Position numbers and translations under genes: made by a program
In this document: piece after piece, positions 27,180 through 36,046 of the stretch
How the letters are laid out: each line of letters opens with the position of its first letter
How positions within the stretch are numbered: the first letter of the stretch is position 1
From: Crocinitomicaceae bacterium
GTDB taxonomy: Bacteria; Bacteroidota; Bacteroidia; Flavobacteriales_D; Crocinitomicaceae
Direction of reading: 5' to 3'
DNA length: 64,000 nucleotides
NCBI GenBank assembly: GCA_028689775.1
Contig: JAQVCM010000015.1
Location: 29,301 to 93,300, forward strand
Notes under the pieces: model-generated
Seen by the model: only the letters and a program-made list of their open reading frames with translations
Databases searched by the model: none
Told to the model about the DNA's origin: nothing

Positions 27180-28187
27180 TTAGATTTTGTTTTTTAAAGT
27201 TTCAATGCGATTTACTTTTCCACTATTTGTTTCTGAAAAGCTTTTTACCCAATAGATTTCTTTAGGTGTTTCATACAGCGTAACTTGACTTTTAATTTCT
27301 TCCAGAAGTGTGCTGCTATCTTCTTTTTCTGATTCGATCAAAATGATAATTCTCTCTCCAAGTACTTCGTCTTTTTCTCCGGCAATGAAAAAGCGATTTT
27401 CAATCAAATGACTAATTTTACGTTCAATTAACTCAGGATGAAACTTAAATCCACCACTATTAATCGCAAAATCTGTTCTACCTAACCAATGAAAATGCTT
27501 GTGGTCTATTAATTCAATTTGGTCATTGGTTTCCAAGATATTTATACCTAAAAGAGGAGCGTGGATGATCAAATTCCCTTGATCGGATTGTGAAAAAGTA
27601 ATTTGTTCCAATCCTTCAAATGCTTGCCTTTTTTCGCTTCCCATTTTTCGAATGGCGATGTGCGACATGGTTTCTGTCATACCAAAACTTTCAAAAAATT
27701 GGCAGCTGAATTTTGTGGTTTGACGTTCTAAATCAGCAGAAACTGGAGCGCCACCTACTAGTAAACGTCGAACTAAATTTATTTTCTCTGGATTTTCATT
27801 GATGACGGTTAATAATTGCATTGGAACCATGGAAATAAAGGCAATCGGAAAATCGATTTCTTTTAAGGGATTTCGTTGCGGATCGATGACGATTAATTCC
27901 ATTTGGTGTAAAATCGCTCTTATAATCAACATCTTACCACCAATTGTAGCGGGAGATAAAGCCAAAACAATCTTTTCAAAAGGTTGAAAATTAAAATATT
28001 TACCCGACATTAAGGCAGAATTTCTCATTTTAGATTTATCCAACGAAATCGTTTTTGGGTCACCAGTAGAACCTGAAGTTTTTGATTCCATCGTGAGTGA
28101 ATCAGACTTCCATTCTTGAATAAAACGATCTATTTCGGAAATTAATGAAGAATCTTTGGTTAAATATTTGATTTTAAATGAACTCAA
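27180..28187 (-). CDS. menE: o-Succinylbenzoate-CoA ligase-like AMP-binding enzyme
   Basis: 335 residues, the short form seen in Bacteroidota. The adenylation signature TSGSTGDPKTISLDKSK (about 38-54), FGMTET and GRTDFAINSGGFKFHP are the A3, A5 and A7/A8 core motifs; the C-terminal swing domain ends with SGKVNRIETLK, with the acylation-half lysine. In menaquinone synthesis it makes o-succinylbenzoyl-CoA. No other men genes are in the window, so the substrate is inferred from family and length. Directly upstream and in frame with the dnaJ-like gene. Confidence 0.8.
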   Translation of the reverse strand: MSSFKIKYLTKDSSLISEIDRFIQEWKSDSLTMESKTSGSTGDPKTISLDKSKMRNSALMSGKYFNFQPFEKIVLALSPATIGGKMLIIRAILHQMELIVIDPQRNPLKEIDFPIAFISMVPMQLLTVINENPEKINLVRRLLVGGAPVSADLERQTTKFSCQFFESFGMTETMSHIAIRKMGSEKRQAFEGLEQITFSQSDQGNLIIHAPLLGINILETNDQIELIDHKHFHWLGRTDFAINSGGFKFHPELIERKISHLIENRFFIAGEKDEVLGERIIILIESEKEDSSTLLEEIKSQVTLYETPKEIYWVKSFSETNSGKVNRIETLKNKI

Positions 28188-28330
28188 TTTTTATGGTATG
28201 ATTGTTGAATGTTTAAAATTACAAAAAAATACAATTTTAAGACAGAATATTTTATTTTGTTGAAAATGTACGATTTTAATGTCTAGCTTTATTTGCTAGA
28301 AAATGATCATTGAATAATAATAGATAAGAT

Positions 28331-28771
28331 ATGAAAAAAGTAATTGCATTGTTTGTTTTAGTAGGTTTTGCTTCTTCCTCATTTATCGCTACGGAGCCTT
28401 CTAATTTAATACAAACAGATTCAGTGGATGAGATTATTTTTTCGCAAATGACCTTTGAACAGGCATTGAAAGAAGCGAAAAAAACAGGAAAATTGATTTT
28501 TCTAGATGCGTATACAGATTGGTGCGGACCTTGTAAAAAGATGAGTGCACATACGTTTACAGATCCAGCAGTTGCTAAATTGTTCAATTCGAAGTTCATT
28601 AATTTGAAAATTGAAATGGAGAAAAATCCAGATGGACCAGAGATTGCGCGTAAATATGCCATTCGTGCATATCCATCTTTGTTGTTTTTGGATGGAAATG
28701 GAAAAGTAATTAAATATGTAGTTGGTTATCAGAATCCTGATCAATTAATTGCTGTCGGAAAATCTTTGTAA
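28331..28771 (+). CDS. Secreted thioredoxin-fold protein (DUF255/thiol-disulfide type)
   Basis: 146 residues: signal peptide (MKKVIALFVLVGFASSSF), then a thioredoxin domain with active site WCGPCKK (about residues 64-70) and the cis-proline AYPSLLF. It is likely a periplasmic reductase or disulfide isomerase. A 128-residue minus ORF over the same bases (28276-28662) is its shadow. Followed by a strong 15-bp-arm hairpin terminator, so single-gene unit. Confidence 0.85.
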   Translation: MKKVIALFVLVGFASSSFIATEPSNLIQTDSVDEIIFSQMTFEQALKEAKKTGKLIFLDAYTDWCGPCKKMSAHTFTDPAVAKLFNSKFINLKIEMEKNPDGPEIARKYAIRAYPSLLFLDGNGKVIKYVVGYQNPDQLIAVGKSL

Positions 28772-28776
28772 TTCCT

Positions 28777-28810
28777 TTGCATACTAAAAAAGTCATTTTT
28801 TAGTATGCAA
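28777..28810. terminator. Perfect 15-bp-arm hairpin terminator
   Basis: Arms TTGCATACTAAAAAA (28777-28791) and TTTTTTAGTATGCAA (28796-28810) with a four-base GTCA loop, right after the thioredoxin gene stop. The A/T-runs inside the arms let it work in both directions. Confidence 0.8.
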
Positions 28811-28844
28811 TTGTTTTGTTATTTTTACAACAAAACTATTTATT

Positions 28845-29690
28845 TTGGTTAATAAAAAGCACATTCAACACGGTGAATTTAGTCTTTCATATACTTCTTT
28901 TGGAGAAGGTGAAAAAGTTGTTTTGTGCTTACACGGCCACGGTAAAAGTGCCGAAGACTTTCTTTTCCTAGAAGGAAGTGATGTTCGTGTAGTTTCTGTT
29001 AACTTATTCTTCCATGATAAATCCGTTTTTCCAGAAGATCGCATAGAACAGAATCCGGTAGAATGGAATGAAATTCAAGGTGTTTTTGAAAAACTTTTTG
29101 AAGCGGAAAAAATGTCTTCTTACCACATTTTAGCATTCAGTCAGGGCGGAAGATTTGCATTTTTACTCTTAGAACACACACCAAAACGGATTGAAACTTT
29201 TACCTTGTTAGCACCAGATGGACTTAACAATCAGAGTTTTTACAATTGGTCATCGCGACAAAAGTATTTCAGAAAATTGACAACTACATTTGGTAAACAC
29301 CCTGAAAAACTTCAGAAAACTGCCAAAGTGTTAACGCAAATGAAGATGATGCGTCCGAAAGTAAGAGATTTAGTTTATCACTTTACAGCTGAAAAAGAAT
29401 CTTTACACCGTGCTTTTTCTTCTTGGATGGCATTTAGAAAATTAAAGCCAAATCCAATCAAAATAGGAGAGAGCGTCCGCGAAAATCACGTGTCGATTAC
29501 GCTAATAATGGGGAAGTACGATCAAGTTATTCGCACCAAACAAGCCAAAATCTTCTTCAAAAACGCTGGACTTCCTGAAAACATCATTGAAATCGAAAAT
29601 GGTCACGACTTCTTCAAAGCAGGAGCTGTAGAGAAGTTTATCAAGTTTTTACCGTTTTTGTCTGATGCTGATAAAACTGATTCAGAGTAA
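28845..29690 (+). CDS. Alpha/beta hydrolase with TTG start
   Basis: 281 residues of alpha/beta-hydrolase fold. HGHGKSAEDFLFL marks the oxyanion loop, AFSQGGR is the nucleophile elbow (Ala instead of the first Gly of GxSxG), GKYDQV supplies the acid region and GHDFF the histidine. The start must be TTG at 28845: the next in-frame ATG is at residue 90, after the oxyanion loop. Substrate unknown; no neighbour points to one. Confidence 0.7.
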   Translation: MVNKKHIQHGEFSLSYTSFGEGEKVVLCLHGHGKSAEDFLFLEGSDVRVVSVNLFFHDKSVFPEDRIEQNPVEWNEIQGVFEKLFEAEKMSSYHILAFSQGGRFAFLLLEHTPKRIETFTLLAPDGLNNQSFYNWSSRQKYFRKLTTTFGKHPEKLQKTAKVLTQMKMMRPKVRDLVYHFTAEKESLHRAFSSWMAFRKLKPNPIKIGESVRENHVSITLIMGKYDQVIRTKQAKIFFKNAGLPENIIEIENGHDFFKAGAVEKFIKFLPFLSDADKTDSE

Positions 29691-29874
29691 TTATTCGAGC
29701 ATACATCGTATTCACTGGTTTAAATAAAATACAATCCTATTTTTATTCACGTTAAGATTGTTATTTATTGTTTTTTTTGAGGAGCGTTTTAGCTTCACAT
29801 CCGTTGCTTTTCGGTACTTTATAAGCAGTACATAATTTTGTTTCCCAGATGCACCTAAAATCATCCCAAATCAC

Positions 29875-29882
29875 TATATTTG
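29875..29882 (+). promoter_or_regulatory. -7 element of the fused E1 gene
   Basis: TATATTTG fits TAnnTTTG and ends 20 nt before the ATG at 29903. No clear -33 TTTG at the usual spacing. Confidence 0.45.
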
Positions 29883-29902
29883 CAGTTCATTATTTTTAAG
29901 CT

Positions 29903-32347
29903 ATGGCAAAAGAATCGACCAAAAAAGAGGTAAATACATTAGATTTTGAAACTTTCAAAAATGAAGTAATTGAAGATTATAAATTGGCTTGTCTTTCTCG
30001 CGAAGCATCTTTGATGGGACGTCGTGAAGTATTGTCAGGAAAGGCAAAGTTTGGTATTTTTGGCGACGGAAAAGAATTGGCGCAAATTGCTTTATCGAAG
30101 CAATTTCAAGATGGAGATTTCCGTTCAGGTTATTATAGAGATCAGACTTTGATGATGGCCATCGGTCAATTGACAATTCAGGAATATTTCGCTGGATTGT
30201 ACGGTCATACGGATGTCGAATTAGAACCACAATCAGCAGGTCGTCAAATGGGTGGACACTTTTCTACGCGAAATATTGATGCTGCAGGAAACTGGAAAGA
30301 CCTAATGAAACAAAAAAATAGCTCAGCTGATATTTCACCAACCGCAGGTCAAATGCCTCGTTTATTGGGATTAGCGCAAGCTTCTAAAGTATACAGAAAT
30401 CACCCAACATTAAAAGATAACGAAGCTTTTCAAAAATTCACCAACGGTGGAAATGAAGTTGCTTTCGGTACAATTGGAGATGCAAGTACTTCTGAAGGTC
30501 CATTTTGGGAAACCATCAATGCGGCTGGAGTTTTACAAGTTCCAATGGTGATGTCTGTTTGGGATGATGGTTATGGAATTTCTGTTTCAAGAGATAAACA
30601 AACTACAAAAGGAAGTATTTCTGAGGCTTTGGCTGGAATGCAACGCACAGAAGATAAGGCAGGTTACGAAATTTTCACAACAAAAGGTTGGGATTATGCG
30701 CACTTGGTCGAAACATACGAAAAAGCAGTGAAAATTGCGCGTGAACAACACGTTCCGGTTTTGGTACACGTTCAGGAAGTGAATCAGCCACAAGGTCACT
30801 CGACTTCTGGTTCTCACGAGCGTTACAAGTCTGAAGAAAGATTACGTTGGGAAACAGAGTTTGACTGTCTTGCAAAATTCAAAGAGTGGATTTTAAGCTT
30901 TGAAGTTCAAGGAACTAAAATTGCTTCTGCGGAAGAATTAGAAGTTTTGGAAAAAGAAGCGAAAGAAAAAGTTCGTGATTCTAAAAATAAAGCGTGGGCA
31001 GATTTAGTTGGAAGCATCAAAGGTGATTTGAACGAAGCGATTTCAGTTTTAGAAACAGTTGCAAAAGAATCAAGTCAAGCAGAATTTGTTCAAGGGCAAA
31101 TCGACGGATTGAAAAAAGCGATGGATCCAAACCGCAAAGAGGTGATGGGCGTTGCTCGTAAAGTTTTACACGCAATCAACAAAGAAACTATTTCTTCCAA
31201 AGCTACTTTAGCTTCTTGGATTACAGGAAAAATAGCTGAAAATAGCGATCGATATAGTTCGCACTTATATTCTCAATCTTCTTTGAACTCAATTCAAATC
31301 AGCGGAGTTGCCCCACAGTATTCTAGCGAATCGAAAATGGAAGACGGTCGTTTGATTTTGAGAGAGAATTTCAGAAAGATTTTTGAAAAATATCCTGAGA
31401 CACTGATCTTCGGAGAAGATGCTGGAAAAATTGGTGGTGTTAATCAAAGTTTAGAAGGGTTGCAAGAAGAATTTGGTGAATTGCGCGTTGCGGATACTGG
31501 AATTCGTGAATGCACAATTATCGGTCAAGGAATTGGAATGGCGATGCGTGGTTTAAGACCAATCGCTGAAATTCAATATTTGGATTACCTTTTATATGCG
31601 ATTCAAATTTTATCTGATGATTTGGCAACACTACAATACAGAACAAAAGGCGGTCAAAAAGCGCCATTAATTGTAAGTACACGTGGACACCGTTTGGAAG
31701 GAATTTGGCACAGTGGAAGTCCAATGGGAATGATCGTAAATTCACTTCGTGGAATGCACGTGTGTGTTCCGAGAAACATGACAAAAGCTGCAGGTTTTTA
31801 TAACACGCTTTTAGAAGGTGATGAACCAGCGGTAGTTATCGAACCGTTGAACGGATACCGAGTGAAAGAAAAAATGCCAGATAACATTGGTGAATTTAAA
31901 ACGCCGTTGGGAATTCCTGAAATCGTTCAAGAAGGAACAGATTTGACGTTGGTTTCTTACGGTTCCACTTTCAATTTATGCGAGCAAGCTTGTACGTTGT
32001 TGAAAGAAAACGGAATATCAGTTGAGCTCATTGATGCACAAACATTGATTCCATTTGACGTGAACCACATGATTGGAAAATCATTGAACAAAACAAATCG
32101 TTTATTGGTTGTTGACGAAGACGTAAGTTCTGGTGCAACCGCGTATATTTTGGATAAAGTTTTAGTTGGACAAAAAGGATTCTTCAATTTAGATTCAGCT
32201 CCTGAAACTTTGAGTGCAAAAGATCACAGACCTCCGTACGGAACAGATGGCGATTATTTCAGCAAACCAAGTGTAGATGATATTTACGAAAAAGTATATC
32301 AAATTATGAACGAAGTGGATCCTGCAAAATATCCGTCTTTGTATTAA
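29903..32347 (+). CDS. Fused alpha-beta E1 component of a 2-oxoacid dehydrogenase
   Basis: 814 residues: an E1-alpha-like half (about 1-390) and an E1-beta-like half (about 470-814), joined by a helical linker, a layout typical of Bacteroidota. The alpha half has the thiamine-diphosphate motif region GDASTSEGPFWETINAAG and GHSTSGSHERY (the phosphorylation-loop equivalent); the beta half has FGEDAGKIGGVNQS and the GDEPAVVIEP segment. Decarboxylates branched-chain 2-oxoacids or pyruvate, then passes acyl to E2. E2/E3 are not in the window. Ends at a strong terminator. Confidence 0.88.
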   Translation: MAKESTKKEVNTLDFETFKNEVIEDYKLACLSREASLMGRREVLSGKAKFGIFGDGKELAQIALSKQFQDGDFRSGYYRDQTLMMAIGQLTIQEYFAGLYGHTDVELEPQSAGRQMGGHFSTRNIDAAGNWKDLMKQKNSSADISPTAGQMPRLLGLAQASKVYRNHPTLKDNEAFQKFTNGGNEVAFGTIGDASTSEGPFWETINAAGVLQVPMVMSVWDDGYGISVSRDKQTTKGSISEALAGMQRTEDKAGYEIFTTKGWDYAHLVETYEKAVKIAREQHVPVLVHVQEVNQPQGHSTSGSHERYKSEERLRWETEFDCLAKFKEWILSFEVQGTKIASAEELEVLEKEAKEKVRDSKNKAWADLVGSIKGDLNEAISVLETVAKESSQAEFVQGQIDGLKKAMDPNRKEVMGVARKVLHAINKETISSKATLASWITGKIAENSDRYSSHLYSQSSLNSIQISGVAPQYSSESKMEDGRLILRENFRKIFEKYPETLIFGEDAGKIGGVNQSLEGLQEEFGELRVADTGIRECTIIGQGIGMAMRGLRPIAEIQYLDYLLYAIQILSDDLATLQYRTKGGQKAPLIVSTRGHRLEGIWHSGSPMGMIVNSLRGMHVCVPRNMTKAAGFYNTLLEGDEPAVVIEPLNGYRVKEKMPDNIGEFKTPLGIPEIVQEGTDLTLVSYGSTFNLCEQACTLLKENGISVELIDAQTLIPFDVNHMIGKSLNKTNRLLVVDEDVSSGATAYILDKVLVGQKGFFNLDSAPETLSAKDHRPPYGTDGDYFSKPSVDDIYEKVYQIMNEVDPAKYPSLY

Positions 32348-32367
32348 GAAATAATTTTCAATAACTG

Positions 32368-32402
32368 AAAAGCGTGAATTAAGTAGTTCACGCTTTTTTT
32401 TG
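32368..32402 (+). terminator. Terminator of the fused E1 gene
   Basis: AAAAGCGTGAA (32368-32378) pairs with TTCACGCTTTT (32387-32397) around an 8-nt loop and continues into a T-run. Confidence 0.85.
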
Positions 32403-32765
32403 TCTTAAAATTTTCAAAAAAAGAAGTCCCTGAGAATCGGCTAGAATTTTTTACTTTGGAATTCGTACAGAATAATCGATTTAAAAGAAACCCAAAAAAG
32501 GGTAGGATGGAACTAAAATTAATATAATTCTCCGTGATTATTCACATCTCAACTTTGCGTTCTCAAACTCAAAACACCTTCGCGCGCTCTGCAAAATTTT
32601 TAGTGCGCATTTGCTGTGAAAAAATATAACTCTCAATTTCCTCTTTTTTCTCAGTGATTAAATTTTCACCAGCGCTCCAAAAAAAATATTTGTAAAGAAT
32701 TGTAACCAAATAATCCATCTCGCCGTATTAATACCCTAAAGATTGATAATTAAATTACAAGTGTG
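32403..32765. other. Non-coding stretch, nothing recognised
   Basis: AT-rich spacer between the E1 terminator and the small ORF at 32766. I see no ORF, hairpin, or promoter consensus that I would defend. Confidence 0.3.
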
Positions 32766-32942
32766 ATGATAAATAATGCAGTAAGTTTAGCGCAATATAA
32801 ATTAAAACTTCATTTTGACAAAGGACAGGAAAGTGAGTTAAGCATCGTGGAAGTTGCCAAATTAATGGACATTATACATTTTGGGCCAGTAGAAGTAGAG
32901 CCTAAAAATGAACCAATCTTCTTTCAGTTCTCCATCAATTGA
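32766..32942 (+). CDS. Small hypothetical protein, 58 residues
   Basis: Starts ATG ATA AAT AAT GCA GTA (MINNAVSLAQYKLKLHF) and ends with SIN before TGA; no gap in frame and amino-acid use is protein-like (KGQESELSIVEVAKLMDI, then a Pro/Glu-rich C-terminus). No family recognised, no signal peptide. It is followed at once by a hairpin-plus-T-run at 32968-32993 and sits 125 bp upstream of the XRE regulator gene, so it might be an accessory or independent small gene. Coding status is uncertain. Confidence 0.4.
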   Translation: MINNAVSLAQYKLKLHFDKGQESELSIVEVAKLMDIIHFGPVEVEPKNEPIFFQFSIN

Positions 32943-32954
32943 TACCATAAGATA

Positions 32955-33044
32955 TACTTTTGTAAAGTCATTTCACTTGAAATGATTTTTTTTGTTTACA
33001 TTTGTCTTGAGGTAACTGCTTGAATTTAGTTACTTTTGTAAAGT
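32955..33044 (+). promoter_or_regulatory. Candidate tandem operators upstream of the XRE regulator
   Basis: The 14-mer TACTTTTGTAAAGT occurs at 32955-32968 and 33031-33044. Each contains the inverted repeat ACTTT-TGT-AAAGT, a form typical of a dimeric HTH operator, and each also has a TAnnTTTG -7 match (TACTTTTG). The second overlaps the likely promoter of the 33068 gene, which fits autorepression. Inference from sequence only. Confidence 0.55.
32968..32993 (+). terminator. Terminator after the 58-residue ORF
   Basis: TCATTTCA (32968-32975) and TGAAATGA (32978-32985) with a CT loop are followed by eight T. It shares its first base with the left operator repeat. Confidence 0.6.
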
Positions 33045-33067
33045 AAATGTATAAAAACAATTCACAA

Positions 33068-33463
33068 ATGGATATCTCAAATTGCATCCAAGAACTTATT
33101 CGCAAAAATCAATTGAACGCAGCTAAATTTGCAGATCGCATTGGTGTGCAAAGATCCAATTTAAGTCACGTGTTGACAGGACGCAACAAGCCCGGTTTAG
33201 ATTTTATTGAGAAAGTATTACGTGAGTTCCCTGATATCGACGCAAACTGGCTAATATCAGGTAATAAACAAAGTAGGATGGAACTCAATCCATCTGTTAC
33301 AAATGAGAATTTGTCAGAAAAACCAAAGGAGACGGGTGTTGTTTCAGATAAAAGAGAAGATCAGCCGAAAAACAGAATGATTCATTTTGATAAGGCAACT
33401 GCGAAAGTAGATAAAATCATTGTGTTTTACAGCGACAATAGCTTTGAAGAATTTAAAAAATAG
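33068..33463 (+). CDS. XRE-family HTH transcriptional regulator
   Basis: 131 residues from ATG 33068 (MDISNCIQELI); an ATG seven codons earlier (33047) lies about 9 nt after the -7 box and would make the message essentially leaderless. The N-terminal 70 residues are a Cro/CI helix-turn-helix: KFADRIGVQRSNLSHVLTGR, then KPGLDFIEKVLREFPDIDANWLISG, typical of Bacteroidota XRE regulators. The C-terminal half is low-complexity with KVDKIIVFYSDNSFEEFKK, a conserved tail seen in this group as I recall. Tandem operator candidates upstream suggest autoregulation. The target genes are unknown. Confidence 0.8.
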   Translation: MDISNCIQELIRKNQLNAAKFADRIGVQRSNLSHVLTGRNKPGLDFIEKVLREFPDIDANWLISGNKQSRMELNPSVTNENLSEKPKETGVVSDKREDQPKNRMIHFDKATAKVDKIIVFYSDNSFEEFKK

Positions 33464-33519
33464 AAAGGATTAATCAATTGTTTACCATTAACTAAAGATA
33501 AGTTGCTTAAATCAACAGA

Positions 33520-34695
33520 TTAGGATATTACTCCAGATCCAACTAATTCCTCTTCAAAGTACCACGCTGCAAATTGTCCAGGAGTAATACCTCTTTGAAG
33601 TGTATCAAATAAAATATACATTCCTTCTTCCTTGCGAATCAAAATCCCATCTTGTAATTTTTGACGGTAACGTATGCGAATATCAAATCTTTTTGATTCT
33701 CCAACTTTCAAATCAAAAGCAGGATTAACGGAGTGAATCTCTTCTTTATCAATGAATAATGCCCATTTATTTAAAGCCAAATGATTGTCGTCTTGACCAG
33801 AGAAAACCAAGTTGTTTTCCGTATCGATTTGAATTACGAATGACGGCAACGGCCTACCACCAATCTGCAAACCTTTTCTTTGTCCAATGGTGTAATAATG
33901 AGCGCCTTGATGCTCTGCAACTACGATTCCTTGCTCTTTGGTGAAATGAAATGGTTTTGAAAGTGCTACAACGTTTTCTTCATTTACAGCCAATTGATGA
34001 TAAGCTACAATACTTGCTTCGTTATTTGGAATTTCAATTACATCGCCTTTCTTCGGTTTTAATTGTTGTTGCAAAAAGATCGGAAGACTGATTTTACCTA
34101 CAAAACAAAGTCCTTGCGAGTCTTTCTTATCAGCAGTCACCAAGCCCATTTCCTTTGCGATTGCACGAACTTCTGACTTTTGCAATTCACCAATTGGGAA
34201 TAATGATTTGGAAAGTTGTTCTTGACTCAATTGACACAAAAAGTAAGATTGATCTTTTCCTTGATCCTTTCCAGCGAGAAGTCCAAAGGAACCTTCACCA
34301 TGCGTCGCTTTACGACAGTAATGTCCAGTTGCGACATAATCTGCACCAAGTTCTTCTGCGGCCTTTAAAAAGACATCAAATTTGATCTCACGATTGCAAA
34401 GCACATCCGGATTTGGCGTTCTGCCTTGCTGGTATTCGCTAAACATGTAATCTACGATTCGTTCTTTGTATTCCTTGCTCAAATCAATGACTTGAAAAGG
34501 AATTCCCAATTGATTTGCAATCAAAAGTGCATCGTTGGAATCATCAATCCACGGACAATCATCTGATATAGTAACAGATTCATCATGCCAATTGCGCATA
34601 AACATACCAATCACTTCATAACCCTCTTGTTGAAGAAGGTAAGCTGCTACACTTGAATCCACACCACCTGATAATCCTACAACTACTCGTTTCAT
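33520..34695 (-). CDS. mnmA: tRNA-specific 2-thiouridylase
   Basis: Inserts sulfur at C2 of wobble uridine-34 in tRNA-Lys/Glu/Gln. 391 residues with the PP-loop [10 protein letters not shown] (about residues 9-18), catalytic Cys in [10 protein letters not shown] and the second Cys in QGLCFVGK, plus the C-terminal beta barrel. Usual length. A TAAATTTG box lies only 4 nt upstream of the ATG (34700-34707), so the transcript may be leaderless. Confidence 0.95.
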   Translation of the reverse strand: MKRVVVGLSGGVDSSVAAYLLQQEGYEVIGMFMRNWHDESVTISDDCPWIDDSNDALLIANQLGIPFQVIDLSKEYKERIVDYMFSEYQQGRTPNPDVLCNREIKFDVFLKAAEELGADYVATGHYCRKATHGEGSFGLLAGKDQGKDQSYFLCQLSQEQLSKSLFPIGELQKSEVRAIAKEMGLVTADKKDSQGLCFVGKISLPIFLQQQLKPKKGDVIEIPNNEASIVAYHQLAVNEENVVALSKPFHFTKEQGIVVAEHQGAHYYTIGQRKGLQIGGRPLPSFVIQIDTENNLVFSGQDDNHLALNKWALFIDKEEIHSVNPAFDLKVGESKRFDIRIRYRQKLQDGILIRKEEGMYILFDTLQRGITPGQFAAWYFEEELVGSGVIS

Positions 34696-34699
34696 GGTG

Positions 34700-34707
34700 C
34701 AAATTTA
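34700..34707 (-). promoter_or_regulatory. -7 element immediately upstream of mnmA
   Basis: TAAATTTG (minus strand) matches TAnnTTTG and is only 4 nt from the mnmA ATG. If used, transcription would begin at or within a few bases of the start codon. Confidence 0.35.
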
Positions 34708-35270
34708 CGGAAAGTTTGGTGGAAAAAGGATGCGTACGGATGTTAATTAAGCGCTAAGAATGAAGTTAAAGAACCAACAGTTGAAAATGTTTGGAAGAAT
34801 TATCTTATTCTATAGTTTAAGTTCGTGTTGTCAAAACTCAGCATACTAGTTGATTGAATGTTTTATTTATGTTTATAATTATTCTCTGTGATCAGTTTTT
34901 CATCTTGGATCCATTTACGGAATCCTAAGCGTTGAGAAATGGAATAACATAATCGTTGAGACTTGTTGATCGCGAAAAAAGAGATTAGGAAGAGAAGTGT
35001 ATTTAATTCGTTGATTTTAGTTGGATCTAAAATGTAAACTAATTCTCAAAATATTGCATGTTTAATCTTTTGATTTTAGTTACAGATGTTACAAAAGTAT
35101 ATCTTACTATGCGACATCATTAAATAGATATAGATATGTGTCCATTTTTACAATTTGAAATGTTACTAATGTGTATTTGCAAGAATCTTATTTTTATTGG
35201 TCAATTTAAGGATGTGTTAAGATGATCAAACTTAAACTTCCATTCAGTTTTATTTCTTATTTTCGTTCTG
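34708..35270. other. Intergenic region with an untitled open stretch
   Basis: No clear gene. On the minus strand 34863-35045 is open for 60 codons but has no ATG; its translation contains QRLGFRKWIQDEK and ends ENNYKHK, possibly a gene remnant or chance. A 29-codon plus-strand ORF (34760-34849, ending LSSCCQNSAY) looks like a stub lipoprotein but is too short to support. Confidence 0.3.
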
Positions 35271-35999
35271 ATGAAAAACCTACAGAAAATTTTATTTTTT
35301 TCGCTGATCTTAATTTCAACGAATTCATTCGCGCAAAAATGTGATCGTGTTTATCTTTTTGGAAAAGTGGTTGACACGATGTACACGCAAAATTTTTATA
35401 ACTTGATGATTGTTAACCGAAGTACCGGACAAGGAATTTTTGGACAACCGGATGGGAATTTTAGTTTGTACACCAAAGATCAAGATTCAATTACGCTTTC
35501 TGTGAGAGGTTATCACATGGTAGGCTTTCGCGTTGAAGCAGATTCTAATTGTCAAATGAAAATCATGGCAATCATCGATCGCAAGGCAGAACAAATTCAA
35601 GAAGTGGTCATTCGTCCATTGAAATCATTGCAACAAATTAAGGAAGAACGTGCTAGTTTGTCAATGCGCGAAACAAGACAAGTTACTGGTATTGAGGTTT
35701 TACAATCACCTATTACAGCGTTGTATCAAGCGTTTTCTAAAAAAGAACAATCGAAAGTTTGGATTTCGAAGATGAATTACAAAGATGATCAACGAAAAGT
35801 AATCAAGGAATTATTGAGATTATACGTATCCTACGATGTCGTAGATTTGAACGAAGAAGAATTTGATGAATTTATTTCATTCCTGAACATGGATGAGAAT
35901 TTCTTGAAAACCGCTTCAGAAATGGATTTGGTGACCTTTATCAAGGATAAATTTGAGCATTATTTGACCATTTATCCGCATTTGAGGAAAGACGAATAG
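35271..35999 (+). CDS. Secreted carboxypeptidase-regulatory-like domain protein
   Basis: 242 residues with signal peptide MKNLQKILFFSLILISTNSF. Residues about 28-105 read as a beta sandwich of the CarboxypepD_reg type (FGKVVDTMYTQNFYNLMIVN ... ITLSVRGYHMVGFR), common at the N-termini of Bacteroidota outer-membrane proteins. After it, an IQEVVIRPLK segment and a helical C-terminal region (RQVTGIEVLQSPITALYQAFSKKE), so it is probably a periplasmic protein rather than a receptor. Function unknown. Confidence 0.6.
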   Translation: MKNLQKILFFSLILISTNSFAQKCDRVYLFGKVVDTMYTQNFYNLMIVNRSTGQGIFGQPDGNFSLYTKDQDSITLSVRGYHMVGFRVEADSNCQMKIMAIIDRKAEQIQEVVIRPLKSLQQIKEERASLSMRETRQVTGIEVLQSPITALYQAFSKKEQSKVWISKMNYKDDQRKVIKELLRLYVSYDVVDLNEEEFDEFISFLNMDENFLKTASEMDLVTFIKDKFEHYLTIYPHLRKDE

Positions 36000-36046
36000 T
36001 TGATTTCAGTAATTGCAGTGCAATACCTTGATTTCGAATCTTTTAT

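Noticed and set aside
28276..28662. 128-residue minus-strand ORF
   Set aside because: Lies opposite the thioredoxin gene (28331-28771), whose signal peptide, WCGPC motif and terminator show which strand is coding.
32500..33290. 13-mer GTAGGATGGAACT seen twice
   Set aside because: A repeat of that length is expected by chance in 64 kb.
34760..34849. 29-codon lipoprotein-like ORF
   Set aside because: Lipobox-like SLSSCC but too short to be a functional lipoprotein; no support beyond the frame.
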